From NCBI GenBank assembly GCA_944470555.2, contig OX104127.1:46428934-46492933 (forward strand): 64,000 bases of DNA, given 5' to 3'. The DNA is from Heterobilharzia americana. Lineage: Eukaryota > Platyhelminthes > Trematoda > Strigeidida > Schistosomatidae. Each line of letters starts with the position of its first letter. Position 1 is the first letter of the stretch. The notes below the pieces were generated by a model. It made no database searches, was not told where the DNA came from, and worked only from the letters and a program-made list of their open reading frames with translations. Made by a program: the position numbers and the translations under genes. Below, piece after piece: positions 1 through 12,100 of the stretch.

Positions 1-27
1 ATATATATATATATATATATATATATA
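1..27. repeat. (AT)n microsatellite at window edge
   Basis: Pure AT dinucleotide run starting at the first base; its true left end lies outside the window. Similar TA tracts recur at 14990, 19320 and 20384, where they sit at retroelement junctions. Confidence 0.95.
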
Positions 28-244
28 CGTTCAGCAAAGTGAAGCCATCAGAAAAGTGATGACAGTTAGCAGAAGGTTCTGGACAAAGGTTTCGATCGTA
101 TCAGCACTCAGCAACAGGAACATTCACATTTCTTGTACTTCAAATCGAATTTGTTTAGGACTCTGAGTAAGCGCGTTTTAAACAGATGTATGTCATCCAT
201 GAGTGATCAGTGGCAGGACTACATCGCTTTCATTCAGAAGCATT

Positions 245-3200
245 TTATAATTATTATTATTCTTCCCTTGGGTTCCTAGTAGAACGTAGGACTTCAGTAG
301 CATGCCTCCATTCCACTCTGTTCTCTGCAGTCTTTTGGACCTGGCTCCACGACTGCCCACAAGCTTTCATTTCTTCCTCACACACCATCTCCTCCATGTC
401 ACCCTCACCTCTGATGCCCAACTCGTTTCCCCTTGGGATTCTACTCGAGGGCCTGGCCTGGCGCATGATGTCCCTAATTGGCCTTCTCAGTGTATGCCCA
501 ACGCAATTCATCTCCACTTTCTTCTGCATATTTGTTGGGCGATGGGTTCTTGGTTGGCGGGTTGCCAGGGCGAGTTCCTTGTTGCTTATTCTTTCTGGCC
601 ATCTGATCTTCAGTATCGAGTGAGTGTGGGCGGCAGCTGTTGATGTATGTCTGTAGTTTGTTGGAAGTGCTTTTCGTGACGCGCCAAGTTTCTGAACCAC
701 ATGGCAGCACTGATCTGACATTGGTGTTGAAAATCCGGATCTTGTTCTCTGTGCTGAGTGCAGTAGATTTCCACACTGATTCCAGATTACTGAAGGCCTT
801 TCTTGCTGTCTTTTCCGATCCTGGTTTTGACATCCTCATCTGTGCCGCCTGTAGTTGAAACGATGCTGCCTAGGTAGATGAAAGAGGCAACTTCCTTTTG
901 ATTTCTGCCACTGATGGTGATTGGTGCTTGTTGTTGATGCTGTTGTTGGCTGGGCATCTTCGTCACCTTTATCTTCCTTGCGTTCATCTGATGTTCCGTC
1001 TTCGCTACCCTGCCTCTTCTGCCAACTTGTTAGTTTTCGCCTGTAGATCTTTGAGTTTGTGCGCTTTAGGCATTAGACATAAATCATCATCGGCGAAATC
1101 CAAATCTTCTAGGCTCTTTTCATCGTTCAGACAGTGTACGCCTGCTTCTCGCTCCTCACGGTTTGTTGCATGATCCAGTCCACCACAGTCAGGAAGATCG
1201 TCTGTGATAGTAGGAAGCCTTGTCTCACTCCTGTCTTCACTTCAAAGGGATTGATGAGCTTTCCATTGTGGATCACTTGGCATATAGCTCGACATACAGC
1301 TGTTGAATGAGGTTGGTGAAGATTTGTGGCACTAAAACCGTAGTGTTTAAGCAGCTGCCTGCCAAATTACTTCCCGGTCGATGCTGTCGACGGCCTTTTC
1401 AAAGTCGATGAAGTTGAGGTAGAGGGTTGACTGCCATTCTACACTTTGTTCTATGATGATGCGTAGCGTTGCAATTAGATCCGCACATGATTTGTACTTC
1501 CTGAAGACAGCCTGTTCCGGTCGCAATTTTTAATCCAGTACATGCTTTAGTCCCTCTAAGATGAAATGGCTTAATATTTTTCGCCAGTTCTTGCCAAGAC
1601 TTAGGTCTTCCTTCTTTGGAAGTTTGACAAGGTAACCCTTCTTCCAATCTGCAAGTACCTTCCCTTCCTTCCTTCCTTCCAAACCTTCTGTAATAGTGGT
1701 GTGAGTATGTCCGTTGCTGATGCCTCTGCATCTGTTTCAGTGCTTCTGGGGGGATCCCATCTAGTCCTGCTGCTTTCCCGAATTTCAGCAGTTTTGTGGC
1801 ATTCAGGACTTCTGCTTTTGTCGGATGGCCTGTGTTCACTGGTAGTTCTGCTGTTGCTGGTGGTATTTCCGGACGAGTTGTTGGTGGTGGTCGATTCAAG
1901 AGCTTTTTGAAGTGGTCAGCCCATCTTTTCCTTTGTTTCTCCTCTTTGGTGGCGACTAAGTTCCCTTCACTATCTTTCATTGGTTTCGTCTGAGTTGATC
2001 TCTTCCCTCTGAGATAGTAACCTGGTTATTTGATACAATGTTGTCAGGTCTCTCCTAGTAGCAGCCTGTTCTGCTTCACTTGCCAGTGTGTCGTGGAAGT
2101 GTCTATTGTCTTTGTGCGCACTCTTCACTTCTTTGTCCAGTGTTTTATACATTGTAGTCACTTCCTCTTCTCGTCGTTCATCTTTGCACTGGTTTATCTG
2201 CTGCTTCACCATCCTCCTCTCCTCTATCAGTTTCCATGTGTCCATCGAGATCCATTCCTTATCTTCTTTCTTCCTAACACGGTTGTGCAAGTTTCTTTCC
2301 ACATAGCTTTCAAAGAGTTCCAGTGCTCATCCACACAGGTTTCTTCGGGGATGTTGCTCGATATCTCCCATTTTGTTTTGATGGCTGACGTGAAGATGTC
2401 GTTTGTAGTTTTGTCCTTTAGTTTCTGTTGTGGGTGTTGAACTTGAACTGCGGTCTATCACCAGCTTCCTTGAAGGCTTTCAACTTGATTTTGAAGGTAG
2501 GTGGGTTCCTTGCACTAGACAGTGAGTGGTGTGAGCCTACATCTGCTCCTCTTCTTGACCTTGTGTCAAGTAGGCTGCGTCTCCACTTTCTTCAGATTGA
2601 GATAAAGTCGATCTGATTTTTAGTGTGTCCTGGTGTCTGGTGAAATCCATGTCGTTTTGTGGATATCCTTGTGCTTGAACACAGTGCCTCCAACCACCAA
2701 ATCGTTGAACGCACAGAATTTTGCAAACAGTTCTCCATTCTCGTTCATTTCGCCGAGCGCTTCTCGATCCATGATTAGTTCTCTTCCTGTGTTGTCCGCT
2801 CCGAATTTGGCATTCATGTCGCCCATTAGAATTTTGATGTCGCCAACTGAGGTCTTGTCCAGTGTTGATTGCAGTTGTCTGTAGAATTCCTCCTTCTTCT
2901 CTTGATCTGCATTATTTGTAGGTGCGTAGCATTGTATGATCGTGACTTTCCTTCCTTTTGAGTTGAACCTTGCTGTTATGATCCTGGAGGAGATTGGTTC
3001 CCACTGTATGAGAGCCTTTGATGGTCTTGGGGACGTCATGATAGTCACTCCGTCAGTGTGCTCGTGGTTGTCTTTTGGGTGGGAATATCGGAGTAGATTA
3101 TTGACTCTGCAGTTGACAGTTTGGAGAGTCCACTTCCATTCCATCTGCTTTCGCAAATTCCTTGCACTTCCATGCCATACCTTCTCATCTCCTTTGCAAT

Positions 3201-3521
3201 CTGGACAGCCTTGCTAGGTTGAAACATGGTGCGGACATTCCATGTCCCCACGTTTACTTTCGCTTTCATCAAGAGAAGAGAAGACATATCGGCCAATTGG
3301 CTTCCCGAAGGCTTTCACCAACTGGCGTCAATACGCCTCTGCGATTCCAGCGGAGAATGAGTTTGTTATATATACTTTTTGTGTGCTTTGAATTTTTTTT
3401 AGCTATTCGATTTGTTTTATGGTGTGGGGTTGCTGGCCTTACGCACACAGCCTTCCGTCTCTATGTGGGCTTAGGTCTGGCAAGTAAAGTACTGAACTAG
3501 TAAACTAGGCGAGGTTATTAA
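245..3521 (-). mobile_element. RTE-clade non-LTR retrotransposon, copy A (dead)
   Basis: Reading the minus strand, the 5' leader (3521-3297) is followed by an apurinic-type endonuclease. Its first part (3296-3045) carries GTWNVRTMF and GICESRW, and its second part (3156-2620) carries MGDMNAKFG. This EN is the domain often labelled craniofacial development protein 2-like in fluke annotations. Next come the linker (2302-1970), RT N-terminal part (1980-1399) with [12 protein letters not shown], and then the palm. The catalytic box appears as FADDD instead of FADD (around 1090). The 3' end at about 245 carries an ATT-type tail, as expected of RTE elements. The coding region is split into at least six frames by indels and stops, so no protein can be made. 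It lies upstream of, and antisense to, the first visible SPTLC2 exon. Over roughly 1450-3297 it is almost identical to copy B (7398-10560), while the flanks diverge. Confidence 0.85.
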
Positions 3522-5231
3522 GAAGCGTAGTTTCACCAAAGCCGTTGTAGGGTGTAATGTGGCTGAATTGGAACTGAGGCGTTGTTGATTGCAGACAACC
3601 AGGAACCTGGAGTCAATACTTTGTTTGAAACACTTAATCGTATAACTGTACTGAGAAGTGTAACTGATATATTCGGGCCAGTATTCGTAGCAAAGTAATG
3701 AAACCAGCTGCTACAAGGTGATTATCTATGATGAAGTGGTAGTCTTTTCCTAATATTTTCTACTATATGAAAAACTGAGTCTATTGTTAGCGTTCAAGTT
3801 TCATGCACTAGTTATTCACTCATTTATTCACATGCGTTTTATCGATTCGTTTACCAATTAAAAATTGAAAAGAGAAAAGAAAAGTGAACTAATCAATTTG
3901 AAATATACAAATGACCTTTTACTAGGCTATACCTATATTTCAAGTAGAAGTAAAGTGTAATCATATAATAGTAGTAACGACATTTTATCATGAATTCACC
4001 ACTTTTTTGCGAAGACCCTATCTTTGAACTTCTTTTTTTAACAGCATTTCTAATTTTATCATTTTCTGTCTTAATTTTTACCCTTATCTCTCCGGCTATT
4101 TATAAACGTTGTTACTGAGGTGAACAAGTTTTCCTTTAGAGAGAACTCATTACTTATCGAGAAAGGTGGATTGAAAATTCGGAAACAGATACATTGCTAG
4201 ATTTAAATTGATTGCATGTTAACTTCTTGTTAAGTGTGATTCGGTCTTGATATTAACAAGTTTCTGTTTGACATCGATCGCTAAAGACTATGAACAGTTG
4301 TTTTTTATGAATGAAAAGTACATGATTGCATAGTTTTTTTATCACATCAGGTTTTGAATTACCACTTCTCTTTCTGATCTGGAATAAGTTTTGGTTGTCA
4401 GAATCTGTTATACTACTTGAGGATTATTGGAGAAGATTATTCGAAGTGTCAGAAAAAGCCGTAGGTTTTTTGTTTGACTTACCAGAATAGCAGAAATTGG
4501 CCATCACTGACACAAACAAGATGAGTGTTTCACGTGCTCTGAAAATCTTATTTTACTAATCTTGTTTTTCTGAATAAAACAAGGTTTACTCTTTTCAACG
4601 TTTATGTTCATTCCGAGCTACTGCAAGTTAAATACTGATTGGTGTTAGTTCACAATCGAAATGAGGTTGGTCGGACTAAGTAGCAATTCATAAGGTTGCT
4701 TATTATTGGTCTGAGCTGTAGAAGGAAGCATAAACGTCCAGGATGGGGGTCATCAAGATGTTGAGAACCAGTGGTTAGAGATCTTAGTTGATATGAACAA
4801 TAACTATGTGTGTTTACTATCTATCACCGAAGTCATGGATTCCATTACTTGATACTCATTTGCCGCCTCTTCACTCATGTTTTATGTATTAAATAAAATA
4901 TCCGACACATATTTTGTGTTGCGTTCTATGTTGCTGCATCTGTTCGTTTGACTGTAAATAAACCTGGATTGTGCCATTCATTTAGCTGTCGACTTATGTG
5001 TTTAGTATGAAACTATATCGACTATGATAGTCAATAGATTTCAAACTCATTTCTTTCATTATTTTATGCATATGTATCAATGATAAATACATGATTGTTT
5101 ACCTCTCATTGTTCGTCTACTTAACCTATACTAGATGAGATCAAGTTAACTATTTAACATTCATTGTTTTATTATTCTTGTGGTGAGTATGTGGTTTGCA
5201 TGTTAACTAATATTGGGTGAAATGAAAATCT
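3522..5231. other. Intronic/intergenic AT-rich stretch, no gene seen
   Basis: No supported exon. I looked for the SPTLC2 exon that should precede 5938 (the glycine-rich segment before the ISDELNH block) and did not find it. About 4640-4870 resembles the 3' end of the SR2-like tail relics at 14380 and 47690 (the 'ttggtctgagctgtag' neighbourhood), so it is probably a very decayed + strand RTE tail. Confidence 0.5.
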
Positions 5232-5304
5232 GGGCCGCGGCCGGATTCGAACCAGCGACCGCCTGGTTTTTGCCCCGCTGCTCTACCAACTGAGCTACGA
5301 GGTC
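5232..5304 (-). pseudogene. tRNA-like sequence (decayed tRNA or SINE head)
   Basis: The minus strand shows an A box (TAGCTCAGTTGGTAGAGC) and B box (GGTTCGAATCC) at tRNA spacing, with a good T arm and a 7-7 acceptor layout. Two acceptor pairs (2-71, 5-68) and two anticodon-stem pairs are mismatched, and position 33 is C, not U. It is therefore probably a pseudo-tRNA or the head of a tRNA-derived SINE, not a working tRNA. The nominal anticodon loop is A-rich (GCAAAAA), so isotype is not assignable. Confidence 0.6.
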
Positions 5305-5937
5305 TGACTGTCGAATGGATTTTTGTTTAACTTAAATCATTATTATCAGTATAACTTTTCCACACACTAAGCTTCACTAACTACGAATGTTCATAAATTT
5401 ATTCCCAGTGTAGATATAATCGCTTCCTGTGGCATTAAAGCGTATATTGCTTTATAACAAATGTAGAGTGACTCCAAAATTCACTACTGAAATAACCAGT
5501 CAGGTTTTTTCATTTTATATAAACCGAAAAAAATAAGGAAGCCTGATTGGTTATTTCAGTGGTAACTGAGACAACCTTCAGAGCTTTTTTTCTTCAAAAA
5601 TACTTAATTACGAATCACACTGGCTATCTCAGAGTCAATTTTACCATATGAAAATAAGTAAATGGTCGGTTGCATTACGTAAAGTATTGTGTTGAACGTT
5701 AGTTAGATACCTGACCCTGTGAGTTATATGATCACAGTCGATTGCAAATTTTCAAGAGTACTTATGCATAATAATTTTCGTTTTAAAGCACTAACCAACC
5801 ATATCATCAATTCGTAAGGTATAGGTTGTTTCCACCAGTCACAACCAACTGTTTAGTGTGACCAGTATACCTCTGTACATATATGTATAGAGGGTATGTG
5901 TATATGTATAGAGTAACCACTTTACATACTTTTTTAG

Positions 5938-6137
5938 GAATGCTGTGTAATTAGTGACGAGTTGAACCATACAAGTCTTGTTCTTGGTTGTCGTTTGACT
6001 GGAGCGACAGTTCATCGTTTCAAGCACAATGATATGGAAGATTTGGAAAGAATTCTACAAGATTCTGTTGTTTATGGGCGGCCACGTACACATCGTCCAT
6101 ATAAAAAAATCCTGGTTGTAGTTGAAGGTATTTACAG
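5938..6137 (+). CDS. SPTLC2: SPTLC2 exon (PLP-domain start, 200 nt)
   Basis: Starts after tttttag (AG at 5936-5937) in phase 0 and ends in tacag before gtaaat. Translation opens [17 protein letters not shown] and closes [11 protein letters not shown], then AG as the first two bases of a serine codon completed by the T at 42465. It matches the block of SPTLC2 that holds the conserved SDELNH active-site histidine. Acceptor polypyrimidine context is modest but adequate. Confidence 0.92.
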
Positions 6138-9100
6138 GTAAATGATTGTATTGAGTAATATTTTGTCATAATTTGTTAGTTAAATATTTCAAATACATTT
6201 TATCAGATCAGTAAATCTGTAGGTGTTTCATTTACTCATGTCCTGGTTTGGGAGTTGTTGAATTGTACTAAAACAGTTTGAGTTTTACGCTCAAAATCCC
6301 GAGATACACCATCGGGTTGGTCACTGTCAGAGCTATTCCCAAACAGCATTGTCATCATCCTGACGTTGATGACAGTGAATGTATTTGTTCAACCTTGATG
6401 TAATGGGTGAGCTGACATATTGCAATAACCTAGTGAGCTATCCTAGGTGAAACGATTGTTTCTTGAGATCTTACCAAGCCAGAAAGGTGTATTATACAGT
6501 GGTTTGAGTGAAAACTCTTACTATCACTTCACTAAGACACACTGGTGTGAATCCATAGGGGATGCAGTAGTTATCCGCAATCGTTGTAAAAGAAATCAAG
6601 TGCTTTTCGTGGATGACCAGCATTCTTGTTGGTACCGTATTTCCACTCTGGGTAGGAAGAGTTAGAAAAGGTTAGCCCTAACAACAGCAGGCTCCTAGAG
6701 AAGTGTTGACACTTAGTTCTTTGCTAAAAAGAATCGGCCTTTTCTGTCATTGACACCTAATTGTTTTCAAATTTCTCTCTTAGTTCTACTTCTATCTCTA
6801 AAGCTCATGAACAGTATTCTCCGTTTCCTGAAACGTCCCTCTAGACTACACATCGGAGATTTCATTGTTCGCACCCTTCTTCAGATAGGTAAATATACCT
6901 CTCTGGTCGAAACTCTAGCATTTTAGGCTATGAACTTGTGCAATGTTTGTGAAACATGTACCGAGAACCTGAGTGTGGCTGTTCTGTCGACATCACCTGA
7001 CGAGTGGAGTGAATCTGCCAAATTTACCCTTCGAGTTTCTGGAGATTCCTCGGCTAGTTCGTGCAGTGTTGAACTGGTAGTTACAACATTAAGTCCTAAG
7101 GCTGAAAATCTGCTACTCGACTGGACAGAGCAGTAAGCAATTGAGAGGTATGTAGTTGTCTCTTTTTAATGTGCTTATGTCGCACTCCACTGACTGAAGA
7201 TTGAATTGAGCGAAATATGCGTTATACCGTAAACGTTCTACCCTCCTACTGTGAAAGTCAAACGTTCAGCCTTGATGACCGTAGCGGGAGATCTCGATAT
7301 ACAAGACGAGAAGCTTAGCCAGACAGAAAGTCACTTAGGTGCTACTTTGATAATCCTTACTCAACTCACTCAATGGTGAGTCTCTGTCATAATTGTGCTT
7401 ATTTATTATTCTTATTATTTGTCCCTTGGGTTCCTAATGGAACATAGGACTTCAGCAGCACGTCTCCAGTGCACTCTGTTCTCTGCAAACTTTGAACCTG
7501 GCTCCACGACAGCCAACAAGCTCTCATTTCTTCCTCGCACCATCTCCTCCATGTCATCCTTGGACGCCCAACTCGTCGCTTCCCATGGGGGTTCCACTCG
7601 AGCAACTGGCCTGACGCGTGATGTCCCCAGTCGGTCTTCTCAGTGCATGTCCAATCCATCTCCACTTCCTTCTGCATATCTGTTCGGAGATGGGTTCTTG
7701 GTTGGTTGGTTGCCAGGGCGAGTTCCTTGTTGCTTATTATTTCTGGCCATCTGATCTTCAGTAACGAGCCAGCGTAGGTAGTTATTGATGAATGTCTGTA
7801 GTTTGTTGGAAATCCCTTTCGTGACGCGCCAAGTCTCTGGGTCATACAGAAGCACTGACTTGACGTTGGTGTTGAAAATCCGGATCTTCTTCCACATGCC
7901 GAGTGCAGAAGATCTCCACACTGGTTTCAGGTTAGTGAACACCTGTCTTGCTGTCTTTCCGATCCTGGCTTTGACGTCATCGTCTGTGCCGCCTGCAGTT
8001 GAAACAGTGCTGCCTAGGCTAGGTAGCTGAAAGAGACAACTTCCTTTAAGTTTCTCCCATTGATGGAGATTGGAGCTTGTTGTTGTTGTTGGTTGGGTAT
8101 CTTCATCACTTCTGTCTTCTCTATATTCACCTGAAGTCCCGCCTTCGCTGCCTCTCCTGCCAACTTGTTAGTTTTTGCCTGAAGATCTTCAAGTTTGTGT
8201 GACATTAGAGACAAGTCATCGGCGAAATCCAAATCTTCTAGGATATTTACCCGGTCCGGCGTATCCCCCTCTTCTCGCTCCTCACTGTTTGTTGCATGAT
8301 CCAGTCCACTACAATCAGGATGGGTGATAGTAGACAGCCTTATTTTACTCTTTCCTGTCTTCACTTCAAAAGCATCACTGAGCTTTTCATTGCGAATTAC
8401 TTGGCCTGTGACGTCTTCATATAGTTGTTGAAGCAACTGCCAAATTACTTCTCGGTCGACTCTGTCAAAAGCCTTTTCAAAGTCGATGAAGTTGAGGTAG
8501 AGAGTTGACTGCCATTCTATGCTTTCTTCTATGATGATGCGTAGCGTTGCAATTAGATCCGCACATGATTTGTACTTCCTGAAGACAGCCTGTTCCGGTC
8601 GCAATTTTTAATCCAGTACATGCTTTAGTCCCTCTAAGATGAAATGGCTTAATATTTTTCGCCAGTTCTTGCCAAGACTTAGGTCTTCCTTCTTTGGAAG
8701 TTTGACAAGGTAACCCTTCTTCCAATCTGCAAGTACCTTCCCTTCCTTCCTTCCTTCCAAACCTTCTGTAATAGTGGTGTGAGTATGTCCGTTGCTGATG
8801 CCTCTGCATCTGTTTCAGTGCTTCTGGGGGGATCCCATCTAGTCCTGCTGCTTTCCCGAATTTCAGCAGTTTTGTGGCATTCAGGACTTCTGCTTTTGTC
8901 GGATGGCCTGTGTTCACTGGTAGTTCTGCTGTTGCTGGTGGTATTTCCGGACGAGTTGTTGGTGGTGGTCGATTCAAGAGCTTTTTGAAGTGGTCAGCCC
9001 ATCTTTTCCTTTGTTTCTCCTCTTTGGTGGCGACTAAGTTCCCTTCACTATCTTTCATTGGTTTCGTCTGAGTTGATCTCTTCCCTCTGAGATAGTAACC

Positions 9101-12100
9101 TGGTTATTTGATACAATGTTGTCAGGTCTCTCCTAGTAGCAGCCTGTTCTGCTTCACTTGCCAGTGTGTCGTGGAAGTGTCTATTGTCTTTGTGCGCACT
9201 CTTCACTTCTTTGTCCAGTGTTTTATACATTGTAGTCACTTCCTCTTCTCGTCGTTCATCTTTGCACTGGTTTATCTGCTGCTTCACCATCCTCCTCTCC
9301 TCTATCAGTTTCCATGTGTCCATCGAGATCCATTCCTTATCTTCTTTCTTCCTAACACGGTTGTGCAAGTTTCTTTCCACATAGCTTTCAAAGAGTTCCA
9401 GTGCTCATCCACACAGGTTTCTTCGGGGATGTTGCTCGATATCTCCCATTTTGTTTTGATGGCTGACGTGAAGATGTCGTTTGTAGTTTTGTCCTTTAGT
9501 TTCTGTTGTGGGTGTTGAACTTGAACTGCGGTCTATCACCAGCTTCCTTGAAGGCTTTCAACTTGATTTTGAAGGTAGGTGGGTTCCTTGCACTAGACAG
9601 TGAGTGGTGTGAGCCTACATCTGCTCCTCTTCTTGACCTTGTGTCAAGTAGGCTGCGTCTCCACTTTCTTCAGATTGAGATAAAGTCGATCTGATTTTTA
9701 GTGTGTCCTGGTGTCTGGTGAAATCCATGTCGTTTTGTGGATATCCTTGTGCTTGAACACAGTGCCTCCAACCACCAAATCGTTGAACGCACAGAATTTT
9801 GCAAACAGTTCTCCATTCTCGTTCATTTCGCCGAGCGCTTCTCGATCCATGATTAGTTCTCTTCCTGTGTTGTCCGCTCCGAATTTGGCATTCATGTCGC
9901 CCATTAGAATTTTGATGTCGCCAACTGAGGTCTTGTCCAGTGTTGATTGCAGTTGTCTGTAGAATTCCTCCTTCTTCTCTTGATCTGCATTATTTGTAGG
10001 TGCGTAGCATTGTATGATCGTGACTTTCCTTCCTTTTGAGTTGAACCTTGCTGTTATGATCCTGGAGGAGATTGGTTCCCACTGTATGAGAGCCTTTGAT
10101 GGTCTTGGGGACGTCATGATAGTCACTCCGTCAGTGTGCTCGTGGTTGTCTTTTGGGTGGGAATATCGGAGTAGATTATTGACTCTGCAGTTGACAGTTT
10201 GGAGAGTCCACTTCCATTCCATCTACTTTCGCAAATTCCTTGCACTTCCATGCCATACCTTCTCATCTCCTTTGCAATCTGGACAGCCTTGCTAGGTTGA
10301 AACATGGTGCGGACATTCCATGTCCCCACGTTTACTTTCGCTTTCATCAAGAGAAGAGAAGACATATCGGCCAATTGGCGTCATTTCGCCTCTCCGATCC
10401 CAGCGAGGAACAATATTGTTTTTATTTTTCATATTTCGTTTGTGCTTTGAAGTTTCTTCAGCTGTTGGATTTGTTTTACGGTATAGGGTTGCTAGCCCTA
10501 CACCCAACCTTCCCTCTTTACCCGGGCTTAGGACCGGCTAGTATTTAGTGAGCGAGTTAACCAAGCGATGACTTATTTCTGGTGAGTACGAATTTGTTAA
10601 ATAGGAATGGAGAGAGATATTTTTTGACTTCACTATTCAACAATGAATATTGAAAACCCGTACTTTTACTAGTCATCCTTGCAGAGGGAATCGTTGGGAG
10701 ATTTCCACTCCTTCTGTTGCACATGTTTGTATGGTGAATCAGACTGTCGTCGGTGCATGTTTACTGCTGCGTCAAATTGGATGTATGACAAATGCAGTAA
10801 ATGCTTATTCATCTAGGAGGCGGTCTGCTTGAACTCTGGACTACCGTTTTCTATCATCGAGTATATTGCATAAAATTTCTTATTTCTATGTTGTTTTAAT
10901 CGTTTAATTATGTCAACCAATCGTATTGTATATTCTCGCGCGTTTTTAAAATCATTACAACCTATCGCTTCGCAAGTTGATAGGAAATTTAAGAAGAAGC
11001 ACCACGGTGGATGGCAACGAGCTCTGAAGCGTATGACCATAGATCAAATGACTATTCCGGAAATACTTAGCACAAACTGCAGGTCGTTGCCGAATAAAGT
11101 TGATTACCTTCAGTCACTCTTGTCCACAAATGTTTATCGAAACACGGGTGTAATAATGCTGCAGGAAACATGGCTTCATAATCTGTATGATGATGACTTA
11201 GTCTGCTTAGATGGTTTCAAATTATTTCGACAAGATCGAAGCTTTTCGAAGAAGAAATGTGGTGGTGGTGTAGCAACATTTATTAGTACTAACTGGTCGT
11301 CCTCCAACTATGTATGCTTCTGCTTCTCTAACGAAAAAATTGAGTGCATTACCATCAAATGTCGTCCCAAACATTTGAGCAAATACAAATACATATATAT
11401 CACAAACATGTATGTCACACCTGACTGCAGTTTCTCAGATTTGTCAACTTTTGCTGATAAATTCACTGAATTTGCTGCTCCGGTTCTGGGAAACTCCTTG
11501 TCTATTGTCTGTGGTGATTTTAACTCATGTGACTACAGTTTTCTATTATCATTGGGTCATAAAAATATGGTTAACTTTTCCACTCGTCTTGACAACACCT
11601 TAGACTTTGCATTTACAAATGAACCTGGCATATATGAAGCCCGTAAACGGGCTCCACTGCTAAATTCCGACCACTGTATCGTTCGTGTTTTGCCTAAAGT
11701 GTACGGAAAATTATACAAGAAAGCTTTTGCATACCTTTCAAGGAAAGTTCAATACAGATGCTATTCACAAGAAAATATATTACGTTTGAGAAGCATGCTT
11801 ATAGAAACGGACTGGGATATATTTGCTGATGAAGTTTTAGACAACACTATTACCAATATCACAAGCTATCTCAGATTCTGTCTCGATATCTGCTGCCCTA
11901 CTGAAACAATTTACATGAGATTTGACAGACTTTCCTCTCCTCATCTCAAGAGGCTTCGGAGAGAAAAGGAAAGGTTGTATAAGGCGAGAGATCACCCTGG
12001 CGTTAAAAGGCTTAACTGCCTAATTAAGTCTGAAATACAACGTCTGAATACTATATACAACGAGAAGTTCTTATCGTGTAAGAACTCTTCCAATATATGG

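Noticed and set aside
1701..3217. Plus-strand frames over RTE copy A (and equivalents over copies B and C and arm 2) as genes
   Set aside because: They are antisense shadows of the RTE coding strand and recur wherever the element recurs.
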